Below are positions 44,061 through 52,573 of a DNA stretch of 64,000 nt, in pieces. The notes under the pieces are model-generated. The model was not told the DNA's origin. It worked only from the letters and a program-made list of their open reading frames with translations, and did no database searches. The position numbers and the translations under genes were made by a program. The stretch comes from an uncultured Methylococcales bacterium (GTDB lineage: Bacteria; Pseudomonadota; Gammaproteobacteria; Methylococcales; Methylomonadaceae). Position 1 is the first letter of the stretch. The number at the start of each line of letters is the position of its first letter. Location of the stretch: assembly GCA_903902705.1 (NCBI GenBank), contig CAIUVX010000094.1, positions 1 through 64,000 of the forward strand. Direction: 5' to 3'.

Positions 44061-44299
44061 TTTTATCACCTATGTGAGTTACTGATGGTTTAATTTTATT
44101 AACAATCTATTTGCGGGAATGTTGTCCAACCACCCCATACTAACAAACTCCCACTATTTTTTATAATTTTGCGATTTTATTTATCAACACGATAAGATAG
44201 GCATAGGATATGCTGAGGTACGAAGCGCATCTTATCGCATTGATACGTTTTTAGTCATTCATTCATGACACTCTGGGTAAAATCATTTTTAGCACTGTT
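44061..44299. repeat. Intergenic region with palindrome
   Basis: Positions 44188-44239 hold a cgataagat..atcttatcg palindrome enclosing atgctgaggtacgaagcgcat, a relative of the repeats near 200 and 18700. The promoter of the TIR-like operon should lie in 44065-44180. No gene is visible. Confidence 0.55.
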
Positions 44300-44452
44300 C
44301 TAAAATATCATTACTGCCCCGCCTTGCTCAAAAGCGGAATATAAAATCCCAGCATTTGCCAATGTAATGCTACTTGGTTCATTTGCTGCACATTCCCAAT
44401 AGCCTTTGCCACAAGCCGTTTGGTTCTGCTAAATCAATCGCCATTGGTTCAG
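44300..44452 (-). pseudogene. 3' remnant of a broken gene, copy A
   Basis: On the minus strand this reads E-P-M-A-I-D-L-A-E-P-N, then, after a shift caused by a 10-base deletion relative to copy B, K-G-Y-W-E-C-A-A-N-E-P-S-S-I-T-L to a stop at 44300. It matches 45211-45328 over roughly 110 bases. The two copies lie on either side of the toxin-antitoxin module. Confidence 0.7.
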
Positions 44453-44474
44453 AAATAATTTATCCCTCGACTTG

Positions 44475-44798
44475 CTAAGCCAATATTTTTAATCCGTGTT
44501 TCTGCACTACTGCCAAGAGCTTAAGAGCCATCCCACTAGGACGCTTCGCGCCTGTTTCCCATTTTTGTATGGTTGATTCGCTGGTGTTGAGATAACGGGC
44601 AAAAATAGGCTGACTGACGTGGTTGTTTTCACGGATGCGCTTTATTTGTTGCGGTTCGATTTCTGTAGGAACAACAAGACAGGATTCATCAAACTCACGC
44701 AGGGTGGTTTTATCAATTGCCTCTGCATGGTATAACCCTTGGACTGCGCTGTGTATGGCGGCAAAAGCATCACTTTTGAATTTAGGTTTGTTGGGCAT
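44475..44798 (-). CDS. HigA2-like helix-turn-helix antitoxin
   Basis: A 107-residue protein with a C-terminal XRE/HigA2-type helix-turn-helix: Q-I-K-R-I-R-E-N-N-H-V-S-Q-P-I-F-A-R-Y-L then T-S-E-S-T-I-Q-K-W-E-T-G-A-K-R-P-S-G. The N-terminal third is variable and would bind the toxin. It overlaps the toxin gene upstream by 17 bases, the usual HigBA order with toxin first. It likely represses its own operon together with the toxin. Confidence 0.87.
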   Translation of the reverse strand: MPNKPKFKSDAFAAIHSAVQGLYHAEAIDKTTLREFDESCLVVPTEIEPQQIKRIRENNHVSQPIFARYLNTSESTIQKWETGAKRPSGMALKLLAVVQKHGLKILA

Positions 44799-45162
44799 GG
44801 CAAATCTCCACTAAATCACCGTTTTTTATTTGGGTGTTGATTGTTTTATCGGTCTGACGACCATAGAGCGCGGCTAACTTTTTGAATTCGGCAAGCTCAT
44901 CTGTATCAATATTGCTTCGGTCTTTTTTGGCAAATAGATAGGTATAAATCCAGTATTGTCCGCCTTTGGCAATGATGATTGAACGGTGTCTATTGTCGTT
45001 AAGACGTTTTTTGAACACGCCGCCGCCCAAATCATCCGCCTGACCCTGCATGACTTGACGCAGTGCCGCACAAAGTTCTTCATCACGGATACGCGCTTTT
45101 TGGGCTGCTTTTGCAAACCAAGCGGTTTTAAAAATTCGGGCAGTTGTATGGGTGTCAGTCAT
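44782..45162 (-). CDS. RelE/HigB-family toxin
   Basis: A 126-residue RelE-like protein (COG4737 type). It contains F-K-T-A-W-F-A-K-A-A-Q-K-A-R-I, G-G-G-V-F-K-K-R-L-N-D-N-R-H-R-S and W-I-Y-T-Y-L-F-A-K-K-D-R-S-N-I, the last being the hallmark of this subgroup. Such proteins cleave mRNA or block translation. I use the ATG at 45162, since the longer frame from 45198 begins with TTG and lacks support. It precedes and overlaps the HigA2-like antitoxin. Confidence 0.85.
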   Translation of the reverse strand: MTDTHTTARIFKTAWFAKAAQKARIRDEELCAALRQVMQGQADDLGGGVFKKRLNDNRHRSIIIAKGGQYWIYTYLFAKKDRSNIDTDELAEFKKLAALYGRQTDKTINTQIKNGDLVEICHAQQT

Positions 45163-45210
45163 GGCTGATTTATAGCATAGTGGTAGCACTGGGTGCAACG
45201 AAAATTAAAC

Positions 45211-45490
45211 CCCCAGCATTTACTAATGTAATGCTATTGGGCTTCATTTACTGCACATTCCCAATAGCCTTTGCCACAAGCCGTTTGGTAGGTGTTTGGT
45301 TCTGCTAAATCAATCCCCATTGGTTCAGCATTCCAATCAAGGTCATTATCGGTACAATCCATTCATAATTATCATGGTTCGATAGTTTAACAGCTAACGC
45401 GCCTTTGCTGGTGTTAATACGGGCTAATAAAATAGCGTAATCTGGTTTTCCATCGCCGTTAAAATCCGCTTCTACGCTTGCGCAAGCCAA
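45211..45490 (-). pseudogene. Frameshifted gene remnant (FG-GAP-like calcium motif), copy B
   Basis: From about 45490 the minus strand reads A-D-F-N-G-D-G-K-P-D-Y-A-I-L-L-A, an FG-GAP or EF-hand-like D-x-N-x-D-G loop, then K-L-S-N-H-D-N-Y-E-W. After a frameshift it continues D-C-T-D-N-D-L-D-W-N-A-E-P-M-G-I-D in the next frame to a TAG at 45234. The 3' part is repeated at 44300-44452. The missing N-terminus is not visible. Confidence 0.65.
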
Positions 45491-45682
45491 GTAGGTCGAA
45501 TTAGCGTAGCGTAACCCGACAGATTCGTTGATTAATGTCGGGTTACGGCAAGCCTAACTCGACCTACACGACTTGATACTGTTGGATATTTTTAAGTTTA
45601 GGGTAGTAAGAGGATAACTGGGATTGACACGCCATCCTTGGCTTCTGGAGAAATACCTAAGATTTTATAGAGCGGTATTAAA
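45491..45682. repeat. Inverted repeat, intergenic
   Basis: Positions 45493-45567 form an imperfect inverted repeat: gtaggtcgaattagcg..aacccgaca on the left and tgtcgggtt..taactcgacctac on the right. No gene is seen between it and 45682. Confidence 0.65.
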
Positions 45683-45922
45683 TTAAGCAGGATGTAACAA
45701 AGTTAACAGCGTTTGCGCTTGTTCTGCTGCTTCATGTCCTAAGTGCGTTAAATAACCGCCATCTTCTTGGGTAACTAAACCTTTTTCATATAAACGTTTG
45801 GTTGCCGCGACTATATCGGCTGCGGCTTCTTTTTTATGAACTTTTATTCCTTCTTGTGTGGTGCTTAAGTTGTAACGAACCAGCATATTCAGTTCATCGA
45901 CAATCTCTTGGGTATAGGGCAT
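45683..45922 (-). CDS. TIGR02647 family protein
   Basis: A 79-residue protein that matches the TIGR02647 family through most of its length: M-P-Y-T-Q-E-I-V-D-E-L-N-M-L at the start, T-T-Q-E-G-I-K-V-H-K in the middle and K-G-L-V-T-Q-E-D-G-G-Y-L-T-H-L-G-H-E-A-A-E near the end. The fold is probably a winged helix-turn-helix. Function is unknown, and the family is widespread in Gammaproteobacteria as a single-copy gene. Confidence 0.9.
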   Translation of the reverse strand: MPYTQEIVDELNMLVRYNLSTTQEGIKVHKKEAAADIVAATKRLYEKGLVTQEDGGYLTHLGHEAAEQAQTLLTLLHPA

Positions 45923-46017
45923 AACAAATCCTCATGATTTATTGAGTTAAACGAGCTGGCTATAGTAACCTGAGTTCGATATAAACACTATGCGAATACG
46001 CTGAACACGCCACTACT

Positions 46018-46566
46018 TTAATTTAATAGCCATTGCTCAAAATGGGTTTTAATGTTTTTCGCAATCAGTTCAGGTGCTATAAAAGAACTATCAACTACTA
46101 AGTCGTAATTGTTAAGCTCTCTAAATTTGATCGTGTAAAGTTTATAAAATCGCTCATCTTCAAAGGCTTGTCGCTTGGCATTATTTTCCAGTGTGGCTTG
46201 TAATGATGGATTATCCTCATCACTGCGAGAGGCATGAAATACCCGTTCAGCCCCTATCATCGGATCAACCGACAAAAATACTTTAAAGGCATTGGGAATA
46301 AAATGCCACGCCAGCCTTGAATCGATAATCAGTTTATCGCCTGTTTTACCTAAATTAATCACGAAATTATCAATTTCATCATCAATACTACGATCTGTTT
46401 GCGAGATTTTGTTTAACTCAAGGGTGGTAACACCTCGTTGTTTGGCAATAGTCCGTTGTATCGCGCCCGTGCCGATAACATCATAGCCTGTTATTTCTTG
46501 TAGCGCGGTGGCTACCGATGATTTTCCCCCACCAATATCACCTGACAACGCAATTATATGTTTCAT
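46018..46566 (-). CDS. Cytidylate-kinase-like P-loop nucleotide kinase
   Basis: A 182-residue P-loop kinase. Walker A is S-G-D-I-G-G-G-K-S-S near residue 10. An I-I-D-S-R-L-A-W-H segment carries the substrate-side Asp/Arg, and S-R-S-D-E-D-N is in the lid. The pattern fits the cytidylate-kinase-like or AAA_33 small kinases and not the main Cmk (G-P-S-G-S-G-K). The nucleotide or other substrate is unknown. I start at the ATG 46566, since the longer frame to 46611 adds a hydrophobic, unsupported leader. It is divergent from the DUF445 gene. Confidence 0.75.
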   Translation of the reverse strand: MKHIIALSGDIGGGKSSVATALQEITGYDVIGTGAIQRTIAKQRGVTTLELNKISQTDRSIDDEIDNFVINLGKTGDKLIIDSRLAWHFIPNAFKVFLSVDPMIGAERVFHASRSDEDNPSLQATLENNAKRQAFEDERFYKLYTIKFRELNNYDLVVDSSFIAPELIAKNIKTHFEQWLLN

Positions 46567-46720
46567 ATCTATTAAACCATGCCAAAAGCTCAAGTATAAA
46601 GCGTGTAGCACTCAGTTAGCAAAAACAACTGCACTCACATTGCACTTTGGAGTTGAATCCAGCTTGCTTTAGAATGAGTGTCTTTATAACCTAAACAGCG
46701 TGTCACTTTTAATCAATACC

Positions 46721-47440
46721 ATGAAAAAACTCTGCAACAAAAGCGTTATTACCAATTTTACAGCCGTTATTATTATTGTTATTGGTTATATTTTTAGCGC
46801 ACCCTTCATTAAATCCATTGGTTTTTTTGCACTGTCTGGCGCGATTACCAACTGGTTAGCAATTTATATGCTATTTGAAAAAGTGCCTTATTTATATGGT
46901 TCTGGGGTAATACCTGAGCGTTTTGAAGAATTTAAACTTTCTATCAAGAAACTGATGATGGAGCAGTTTTTCACAGTCACTAATATTGAACAATTTATTG
47001 AAACCGAAGAACAACAGGGGGGCAAGCTATTGGATTTACAGCCGTTATTAAATGCGGTTGATTATGACAAAATTTATGAAGGCTTAGTGTCATCAATTAT
47101 GGAATCTTCGTTTGGTGGAATGTTAATGATGATGGGCGGTACGGAAGCCTTAGTGCCATTAAAAGAACCGTTCACCGAAAAAATGCGTGCCACTTTAGTC
47201 GCTACGGTTGAATCCGATGCCTTTAAAGCTGCACTCCAGCATGGCTTGAATGCTCACAAAATTGGTGAAGATATTGTCAGTAAAATTGAAACCGTGATTG
47301 ATAAACGCCTGAGTGAATTAACCCCGCAATTGGTTAAAGAAATGGTACAGCTTATTATCAGCGAGCATCTTGGCTGGCTGGTGGTGTGGGGCGGTGTTTT
47401 TGGTGGGGTAATGGGCGTGTTATTGGCGTTTGCTTTATGA
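46721..47440 (+). CDS. DUF445 family membrane protein
   Basis: A 239-residue protein of DUF445. A membrane hairpin near residues 13-50 contains the S-G-A-I-T-N-W-L-A-I-Y-M-L-F signature. A helical domain follows, and a C-terminal membrane segment lies at about 215-237. Its function is unknown. It starts at ATG 46721; an earlier GTG at 46700 is less likely. Its stop overlaps the ATG of the hydrolase gene (ATGA). Confidence 0.85.
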   Translation: MKKLCNKSVITNFTAVIIIVIGYIFSAPFIKSIGFFALSGAITNWLAIYMLFEKVPYLYGSGVIPERFEEFKLSIKKLMMEQFFTVTNIEQFIETEEQQGGKLLDLQPLLNAVDYDKIYEGLVSSIMESSFGGMLMMMGGTEALVPLKEPFTEKMRATLVATVESDAFKAALQHGLNAHKIGEDIVSKIETVIDKRLSELTPQLVKEMVQLIISEHLGWLVVWGGVFGGVMGVLLAFAL

Positions 47441-48219
47441 CATTAGCGTTTGAAGAGTTTGGCAATTCACAACATCCGCCACTGATTATCCTGCATGGTT
47501 TTTTTGCATCAGCGCGTAATTGGCGTGGTGTGGCAGAAAAATTAGCAACACAATTTCACGTTTATGTCCTCGATCAGCGTAATCATGGCGCGTCTTTTCA
47601 CCATCCTGAGATGGATTACCCAATAATGGCGGCGGATTTATTGCTGTTCATTGAGCAACAGGGGTTAACGACCGTCAGTTTATTAGGTCATAGCATGGGC
47701 GGCAAAGTAGCGATGTGGTTCGCGCTGTATCATCCTGATAGGGTAAATAAGCTGATTATTGCCGATATTGCTCCTGTCAGTTATCGTCATTGTTTCAATG
47801 CCACGATTGGCGCGTTACAAGCGTTACCGCTGGCACAAATTAGCAATCGAAAACAGGCGGAAGAACAGTTGGCAGCGGCTATACCCGAATTAAGTTATCG
47901 ACAGTTTCTGTTACAAAACCTAGTGCTAGTGGATGGCGCGTATCGTTGGCGTGTGGATTTGGATATTTTTTATCAAACTGCCCCCGCTATTATTGCCTTT
48001 CCTAATAGTGAAGGTGTCGCGCCATTTGTCGGCAATGCGTTGTTTATCGCGGGTGAATTGTCTAATTATGTGAAGGAAACAGAGTTAAGCCCGTTATTTC
48101 CAAACGCGAACTTAACCATTGTTGCTAAAGCGGGGCATTGGTTACACGTTCAACAAGCTGAGGTTTTTATCACCGAAGTAGAACGTTTTTTAAGGCAAAG
48201 CCAAGTAACTAAACTATGA
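47437..48219 (+). CDS. Alpha/beta hydrolase (YbfF/esterase-like)
   Basis: A 260-residue hydrolase: oxyanion strand L-I-I-L-H-G-F-F-A-S-A-R-N-W, D-Q-R-N-H-G, nucleophile elbow G-H-S-M-G-G-K (Ser near residue 87), an Asp region and late His in A-G-H-W-L-H-V-Q. It matches the YbfF esterase group acting on short acyl esters or acyl-CoA. It overlaps both neighbours by four bases (DUF445 before, O-antigen ligase after), so the three are one transcript. Confidence 0.9.
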   Translation: MTLAFEEFGNSQHPPLIILHGFFASARNWRGVAEKLATQFHVYVLDQRNHGASFHHPEMDYPIMAADLLLFIEQQGLTTVSLLGHSMGGKVAMWFALYHPDRVNKLIIADIAPVSYRHCFNATIGALQALPLAQISNRKQAEEQLAAAIPELSYRQFLLQNLVLVDGAYRWRVDLDIFYQTAPAIIAFPNSEGVAPFVGNALFIAGELSNYVKETELSPLFPNANLTIVAKAGHWLHVQQAEVFITEVERFLRQSQVTKL

Positions 48220-49433
48220 TTAATTATAACAACATACAAGCAAGCGCACTCAAAGCGGGTGGCTTTTGCGCGGTACTATTGATCCCAGCTATTTATTTTT
48301 CTACTGCCTTAGCCATTATTTTATCGGCGATTATTGCTTTATTATGGCTAATCTCCGCGCAATTTATTCGCCTCCCCAGCCTATTAAAAGACTATCCTGT
48401 TGCGCTGTGGTCATTGTTACTGTTTGCCTATTTTATAGTTGGGTTCAGTTATGGCGATGCCACCAGTAGTGATGCTTTTATGATGCTACGAAAATACAGA
48501 GAGTTAGTGTTTATTCCGCTGTTAATACCCTTTTTAAGCATAGAACGCTATCGTCAGTGGGCTTGGTATGCCTTTATTTTTGCTTCGATTATCTCTTTAG
48601 TCGGTTCACAATTAATGGCTATGAAATTATTTTGTCTGCACTCGCCAGCGTGCTTGCCTTACTTCAAAAGCTATATTACCCACGGCATTTTTATTGCATT
48701 TTTTGGCTTCTTTATGGCGCATAAAGCCTTGGATAGTCGTGGCTATGTAAAAACCTTGTACATAGCAATAGCCTTATTATGCCTTTACAACATTTTTTTC
48801 GTTTCACTGGGACGTACAGGGCAATTGATTTTTTTGGTGCTAGTTTTATTATTTGCTATGCAGCGATTTAACAAAAAAGGTTTTTTACTCTCTGTGTTGG
48901 CAATAGCAATCTTTTTAGGCGTTTTTATCAACTTCTCCGATAAATCTACACGCATTAAACAGGGAGTTGTGACTGCACAAGTCCATCTTCAAGATCACCC
49001 AGAACAAGGTGAATTTTCAATGGGTGAACGCTTTACCTTTTGGAAATACTCAACACAATTGATTGCCGAAAAGCCATTATTTGGTCATGGTACGGGCGGT
49101 TATAAAAAGGCTTATCAGCGAGTTGCTAATAAAAACTCTGAAAATCCACACAACGAATTTTTCTTGATTAGCGTGCAGTTAGGGGCAGGGGGCTTATTTT
49201 TCTATTTAGGCTTTTTGGCTAGTCAATACTACTGCGGAAAAACCTTGCCTAATCGAGAAAAATGGCTGGCTCAAGGGCTGTTAGCCACTTTAATTATTAC
49301 CAGTTTATTTAATTCACCTTTGTTAGATCACACCGAAGGACACTGGTTTACTACGCTGATAGCCTTGTGTTTTGCAACCCGTACTATCAAAACCGAAGAC
49401 CAAAGTGATTCGCCTCCAGCAAGGTTGGAGTGA
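48216..49433 (+). CDS. O-antigen ligase family protein
   Basis: A 405-residue membrane protein with ten or more helices. It has the Wzy_C/WaaL features: a long periplasmic loop (about residues 240-300) with the conserved pattern F-G-H-G-T-G-G-Y and the E-N-P-H-N-E-F motif whose His is essential in ligases. Such enzymes move polysaccharide from undecaprenyl diphosphate to lipid A core, or polymerise it. No other LPS gene adjoins it. It starts at the stop codon of the esterase gene. Confidence 0.85.
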   Translation: MINYNNIQASALKAGGFCAVLLIPAIYFSTALAIILSAIIALLWLISAQFIRLPSLLKDYPVALWSLLLFAYFIVGFSYGDATSSDAFMMLRKYRELVFIPLLIPFLSIERYRQWAWYAFIFASIISLVGSQLMAMKLFCLHSPACLPYFKSYITHGIFIAFFGFFMAHKALDSRGYVKTLYIAIALLCLYNIFFVSLGRTGQLIFLVLVLLFAMQRFNKKGFLLSVLAIAIFLGVFINFSDKSTRIKQGVVTAQVHLQDHPEQGEFSMGERFTFWKYSTQLIAEKPLFGHGTGGYKKAYQRVANKNSENPHNEFFLISVQLGAGGLFFYLGFLASQYYCGKTLPNREKWLAQGLLATLIITSLFNSPLLDHTEGHWFTTLIALCFATRTIKTEDQSDSPPARLE

Positions 49434-49500
49434 GCTTACGAACCCCCAATCTATACATACGACAGAAAAAATTTTCAATGAAAATAAGTGTGATAGGTGA

Positions 49501-49619
49501 TATATAGCCAAAGCACAATAAAATGATGCCGTTCGTGGTGAGCTTGTCGAACCACTATAGCCCTTCGACAAGCTCAGGGCGAACGGCTTTATAATCACAA
49601 ATACTGCGTTAGCTATATG
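49501..49619. repeat. MITE-like element, copy 4
   Basis: It starts tatatagccaaagcacaataaaat and ends gcgttagctatat, with ccgttcgtgg/cgaacgg arms around a ttcgac-aagctc centre. It is about 119 bp, slightly shorter than copies 1-3. Confidence 0.75.
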
Positions 49620-49711
49620 TGATCGTTTTGACGCATTAAAAACGGCTGTTAATCTTCTTGAAGAAATATGACCTCTAACTACGTTGCCCTCTCTACACTG
49701 GATTCACACAC

Positions 49712-50974
49712 ATGACTGAACTAGAAAACTTCAAATTACTGGGGGTCGCTTTAGCAATCGGATTGCTGATTGGCTTGGAACGTGGCTGGCGGGCGCGTGA
49801 CCGTGTCGAGGGTATGCGCGTTGCAGGATTGCGTACTTACGGGTTGATTGGTTTGTTGGGGGGCTTGTCGGGGATTTTGGCTCAACAAGGTAACGCTTTT
49901 TTAGTGGGCTTTGTGTTTCTGGGGCTGACTTCAGTTTTGCTGGTTGCCTACAGTAAAAGTCTCGAAAAATTTGAAGATGTCAGTATCACCAGCCTCATTG
50001 CCTCGCTGATTACCTTTACCTTAGGCGCGTTGACGGTGTTTGGTCATATTACGCTGGCATCTGCCAGTGCGGTGGTTATTACTTCGCTACTTAGTTTTAA
50101 ACCTTTGCTACATGGTTGGGTGAAAAAACTAGAACAACATGAATTGAATGCAACACTGGAATTGTTACTGATTTCGGTGGTTATGTTGCCGATACTGCCC
50201 AATCAGGGTTATGGCCCTTGGGAGGTGTTTAATCTATATCATATTTGGTGGATGGTGGTGCTGATTGCGGGCATTTCCTATCTGGGCTATTTTGCCATAA
50301 GGATTGGCGGTAATCAGCATGGTCCTGTGTTGACGGGAGCATTAGGTGGATTGGTGTCTTCGACCGCCGTTACCCTTAATCTTTCTAAATTGTCATCGTC
50401 ATATCCAAACATGGAAAATGTGTTAGCAGCGGGTATTTTAACTGCGTGTGCCACACTATTTGCGCGTACACTGCTAATAACGTGGGTGATGAATCCAGTC
50501 TTGTGTCAAACACTACTGCCTGCGTTTTTAGTCATGAGCCTTGTTACTTACCTCGTTGCGTTTCTATTATGGAAAAACGCCCGCGACTTTCGTACCAATG
50601 AAGAAATAACGCTGAAAAACCCTTTTCAATTGGGCATGGCATTAAAATTTGCGGCATTTTTAGTTCTCATCCTATTACTGTCCAAGTTACTGAAAGATTA
50701 TTTTGGTGACATGGGAACTTACTTTTTAGCGGCGACATCGGGTCTGGCAGATGCTGATCCCATTATCATTTCAATGTCGCAAATGAGCAAAGAAGGCATG
50801 GAAGTTGGAGTCGCGGCTAAGGCAATTCTTATCGCTGTGTCCGTTAATTCGGCTATCAAAAGCATTTTTTCATGGGTTATAGGCAGCCGTGCCTTAGGGT
50901 TCAGAGTCGCTGGTACGTTGCTGATAGCTGTTGTCGCAGGTTTATTGATTACCTATAAAATCAATGGATTTTAA
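49712..50974 (+). CDS. MgtC/SapB and DUF4010 membrane protein
   Basis: A 420-residue membrane protein. The N-terminal 140 residues are an MgtC/SapB domain (A-I-G-L-L-I-G-L-E-R-G-W, G-L-R-T-Y-G-L-I-G, L-G-A-L-T-V-F-G). The C-terminal part is DUF4010, with G-A-L-G-G-L-V-S-S-T-A-V-T and A-A-T-S-G-L-A-D-A-D-P-I. The family (COG3174) is of unknown transport or regulatory role; MgtC relatives are linked to Mg2+ limitation. It stands alone downstream of a MITE. Confidence 0.9.
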   Translation: MTELENFKLLGVALAIGLLIGLERGWRARDRVEGMRVAGLRTYGLIGLLGGLSGILAQQGNAFLVGFVFLGLTSVLLVAYSKSLEKFEDVSITSLIASLITFTLGALTVFGHITLASASAVVITSLLSFKPLLHGWVKKLEQHELNATLELLLISVVMLPILPNQGYGPWEVFNLYHIWWMVVLIAGISYLGYFAIRIGGNQHGPVLTGALGGLVSSTAVTLNLSKLSSSYPNMENVLAAGILTACATLFARTLLITWVMNPVLCQTLLPAFLVMSLVTYLVAFLLWKNARDFRTNEEITLKNPFQLGMALKFAAFLVLILLLSKLLKDYFGDMGTYFLAATSGLADADPIIISMSQMSKEGMEVGVAAKAILIAVSVNSAIKSIFSWVIGSRALGFRVAGTLLIAVVAGLLITYKINGF

Positions 50975-51074
50975 AAATTGGGTCATGCAAAAAAATGAGT
51001 GACAGTAATTGGAGGTCAGACAAAGCTTGATTGCCAACATAACTCAGTCACTTTTTATGATTACCAAAATACGA

Positions 51075-51542
51075 TTAATAAAGTTCGTCGCTACCATCCA
51101 TATCCCCTGTTTGACCATACAACAACGGACTTCCTTGATTCAGTGTCGTGCCAGAAATGACGTGACAAACCACGATTTTATGATCGCCAGCATCGGTGTA
51201 ATGGCTCACTTGGCAATCAAAATACGCCAAACTGTTCGCCAATATGGGGGCGGTGGATAAACCTTGTTGCCAATCAAAACCTGCCATTTTGTCCTTCACA
51301 TCAGAACGACCAAAATGTTCAGCAATATCAGACTGCCCTTTTCCCAGTACATTAACCGTACATACACCACCCGCTTGTAATAAGCTGTATGAATAATGCT
51401 CAGGATTGATGCTAATCGCCAATAACGGCGGATCAAACGATACTTGCATCACCCACGCGGCCGTAAAGGCGTTTTGATGTACGCCATCACTAACCGCCAC
51501 CACATAGACACCATGACTCAGTTGTTTAAATAATTCATTCAT
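51075..51542 (-). CDS. Flavin reductase family protein
   Basis: A 155-residue FMN-binding split-barrel protein: H-G-V-Y-V-V-A-V-S-D, the flavin-binding T-A-A-W-V-M-Q-V-S-F-D-P-P-L and F-G-R-S-D-V-K-D-K. It resembles HpaC-like reductases, which supply reduced flavin to a partner monooxygenase, or diffusible flavin-binding proteins. No partner oxygenase is adjacent. It starts two bases after the nadC stop, so the two genes form an operon. Confidence 0.88.
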   Translation of the reverse strand: MNELFKQLSHGVYVVAVSDGVHQNAFTAAWVMQVSFDPPLLAISINPEHYSYSLLQAGGVCTVNVLGKGQSDIAEHFGRSDVKDKMAGFDWQQGLSTAPILANSLAYFDCQVSHYTDAGDHKIVVCHVISGTTLNQGSPLLYGQTGDMDGSDELY

Positions 51543-51543
51543 C

Positions 51544-52374
51544 TCAAAATACCAGTTGAATACGCATGGATAAATCTACGGCTTTGATGTGTTTGGTTAA
51601 TGCGCCTATGGAAATAAAATCCACCCCTGTTTCTGCGATAGTGCGAATATTGGCTAAACCAATATTCCCCGATGCTTCCAATTCAACTTGCCCTGCGGTT
51701 AAGGCAACGGCTGTTTTTAAATCTTCAAGACTAAAATTATCTAGCATAATGCGGTCGGGTTGTGCGGCAAGAGCTTCTTGCAATTGTGCGAGTGATTCAA
51801 CCTCAACTTCTACCGCCACTGTGCTAAGTTGACGTGCTGTTTGAATGGCTTTAGCGATAGAGCCTGCCGCTATAATATGATTTTCTTTAATTAACACGCC
51901 GTCATATAAACCCATACGATGGTTATAACAACCTCCACACAGCACTGCATATTTTTGCGCATCGCGTAATGCAGGAATGGTTTTGCGAGTATCTAATACT
52001 TTGCAGTGTGTGCCTTTAACGGCTTCGGCATAGTGTCTGGCGATGGTTGCCGTTGCTGATAAAGTTTGTAATAGATTTAACGCGGTACGTTCACCTGTTA
52101 ATAATCCTCTGGCTGAACCTTGCAGTTTACACAGTACGGTATTTTCAACCACGCTATCGCCTTCTTTAACCTGCCAGTCAATTTGAATATCAGCATTTAA
52201 CTGTTTAAACACCGCGTCAAACCACGCTTGACCACATAGCACCATGTCTTCGCGGGTGATGACTTGTGCTTGTGCTTGAGTGGCTTCGGGAATAATAGCG
52301 GCGGTTATATCACCCGTGCCTAGGTCTTCTGCTAGGTAGGAGCTGATGTCGATAGGTTTTTGTGGATGGGTCAT
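51544..52374 (-). CDS. nadC: Quinolinate phosphoribosyltransferase
   Basis: A 276-residue NadC enzyme, which converts quinolinate and phosphoribosyl diphosphate to nicotinate mononucleotide, CO2 and diphosphate in NAD synthesis. Seen: E-D-L-G-T-G-D-I-T near residue 15, the T-R-K-T-I-P-A-L-R catalytic strand, H-R-M-G-L-Y-D-G-V-L-I-K-E-N-H and E-V-E-V-E-S-L, then E-A-S-G-N-I-G and S-I-G-A-L-T-K-H. Length and order are as expected. It precedes the flavin-reductase gene. Confidence 0.96.
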   Translation of the reverse strand: MTHPQKPIDISSYLAEDLGTGDITAAIIPEATQAQAQVITREDMVLCGQAWFDAVFKQLNADIQIDWQVKEGDSVVENTVLCKLQGSARGLLTGERTALNLLQTLSATATIARHYAEAVKGTHCKVLDTRKTIPALRDAQKYAVLCGGCYNHRMGLYDGVLIKENHIIAAGSIAKAIQTARQLSTVAVEVEVESLAQLQEALAAQPDRIMLDNFSLEDLKTAVALTAGQVELEASGNIGLANIRTIAETGVDFISIGALTKHIKAVDLSMRIQLVF

Positions 52375-52573
52375 GATGATAGCCTGCTTATGATGATTGA
52401 ACCACTATATTGCCCACTGCCCACGATGTCAATTTACTACTTTCATTCAGTTAATAATTGTTATTGTGCCGTGGCTATAGAATATAGCTTGTTGAAAACA
52501 AGTTTGGTGTACTGTGTTGAGCGGGCGTTTTTATGTGATAATTCGGTAATCTCAACTAACTAAAAATGCCAAT

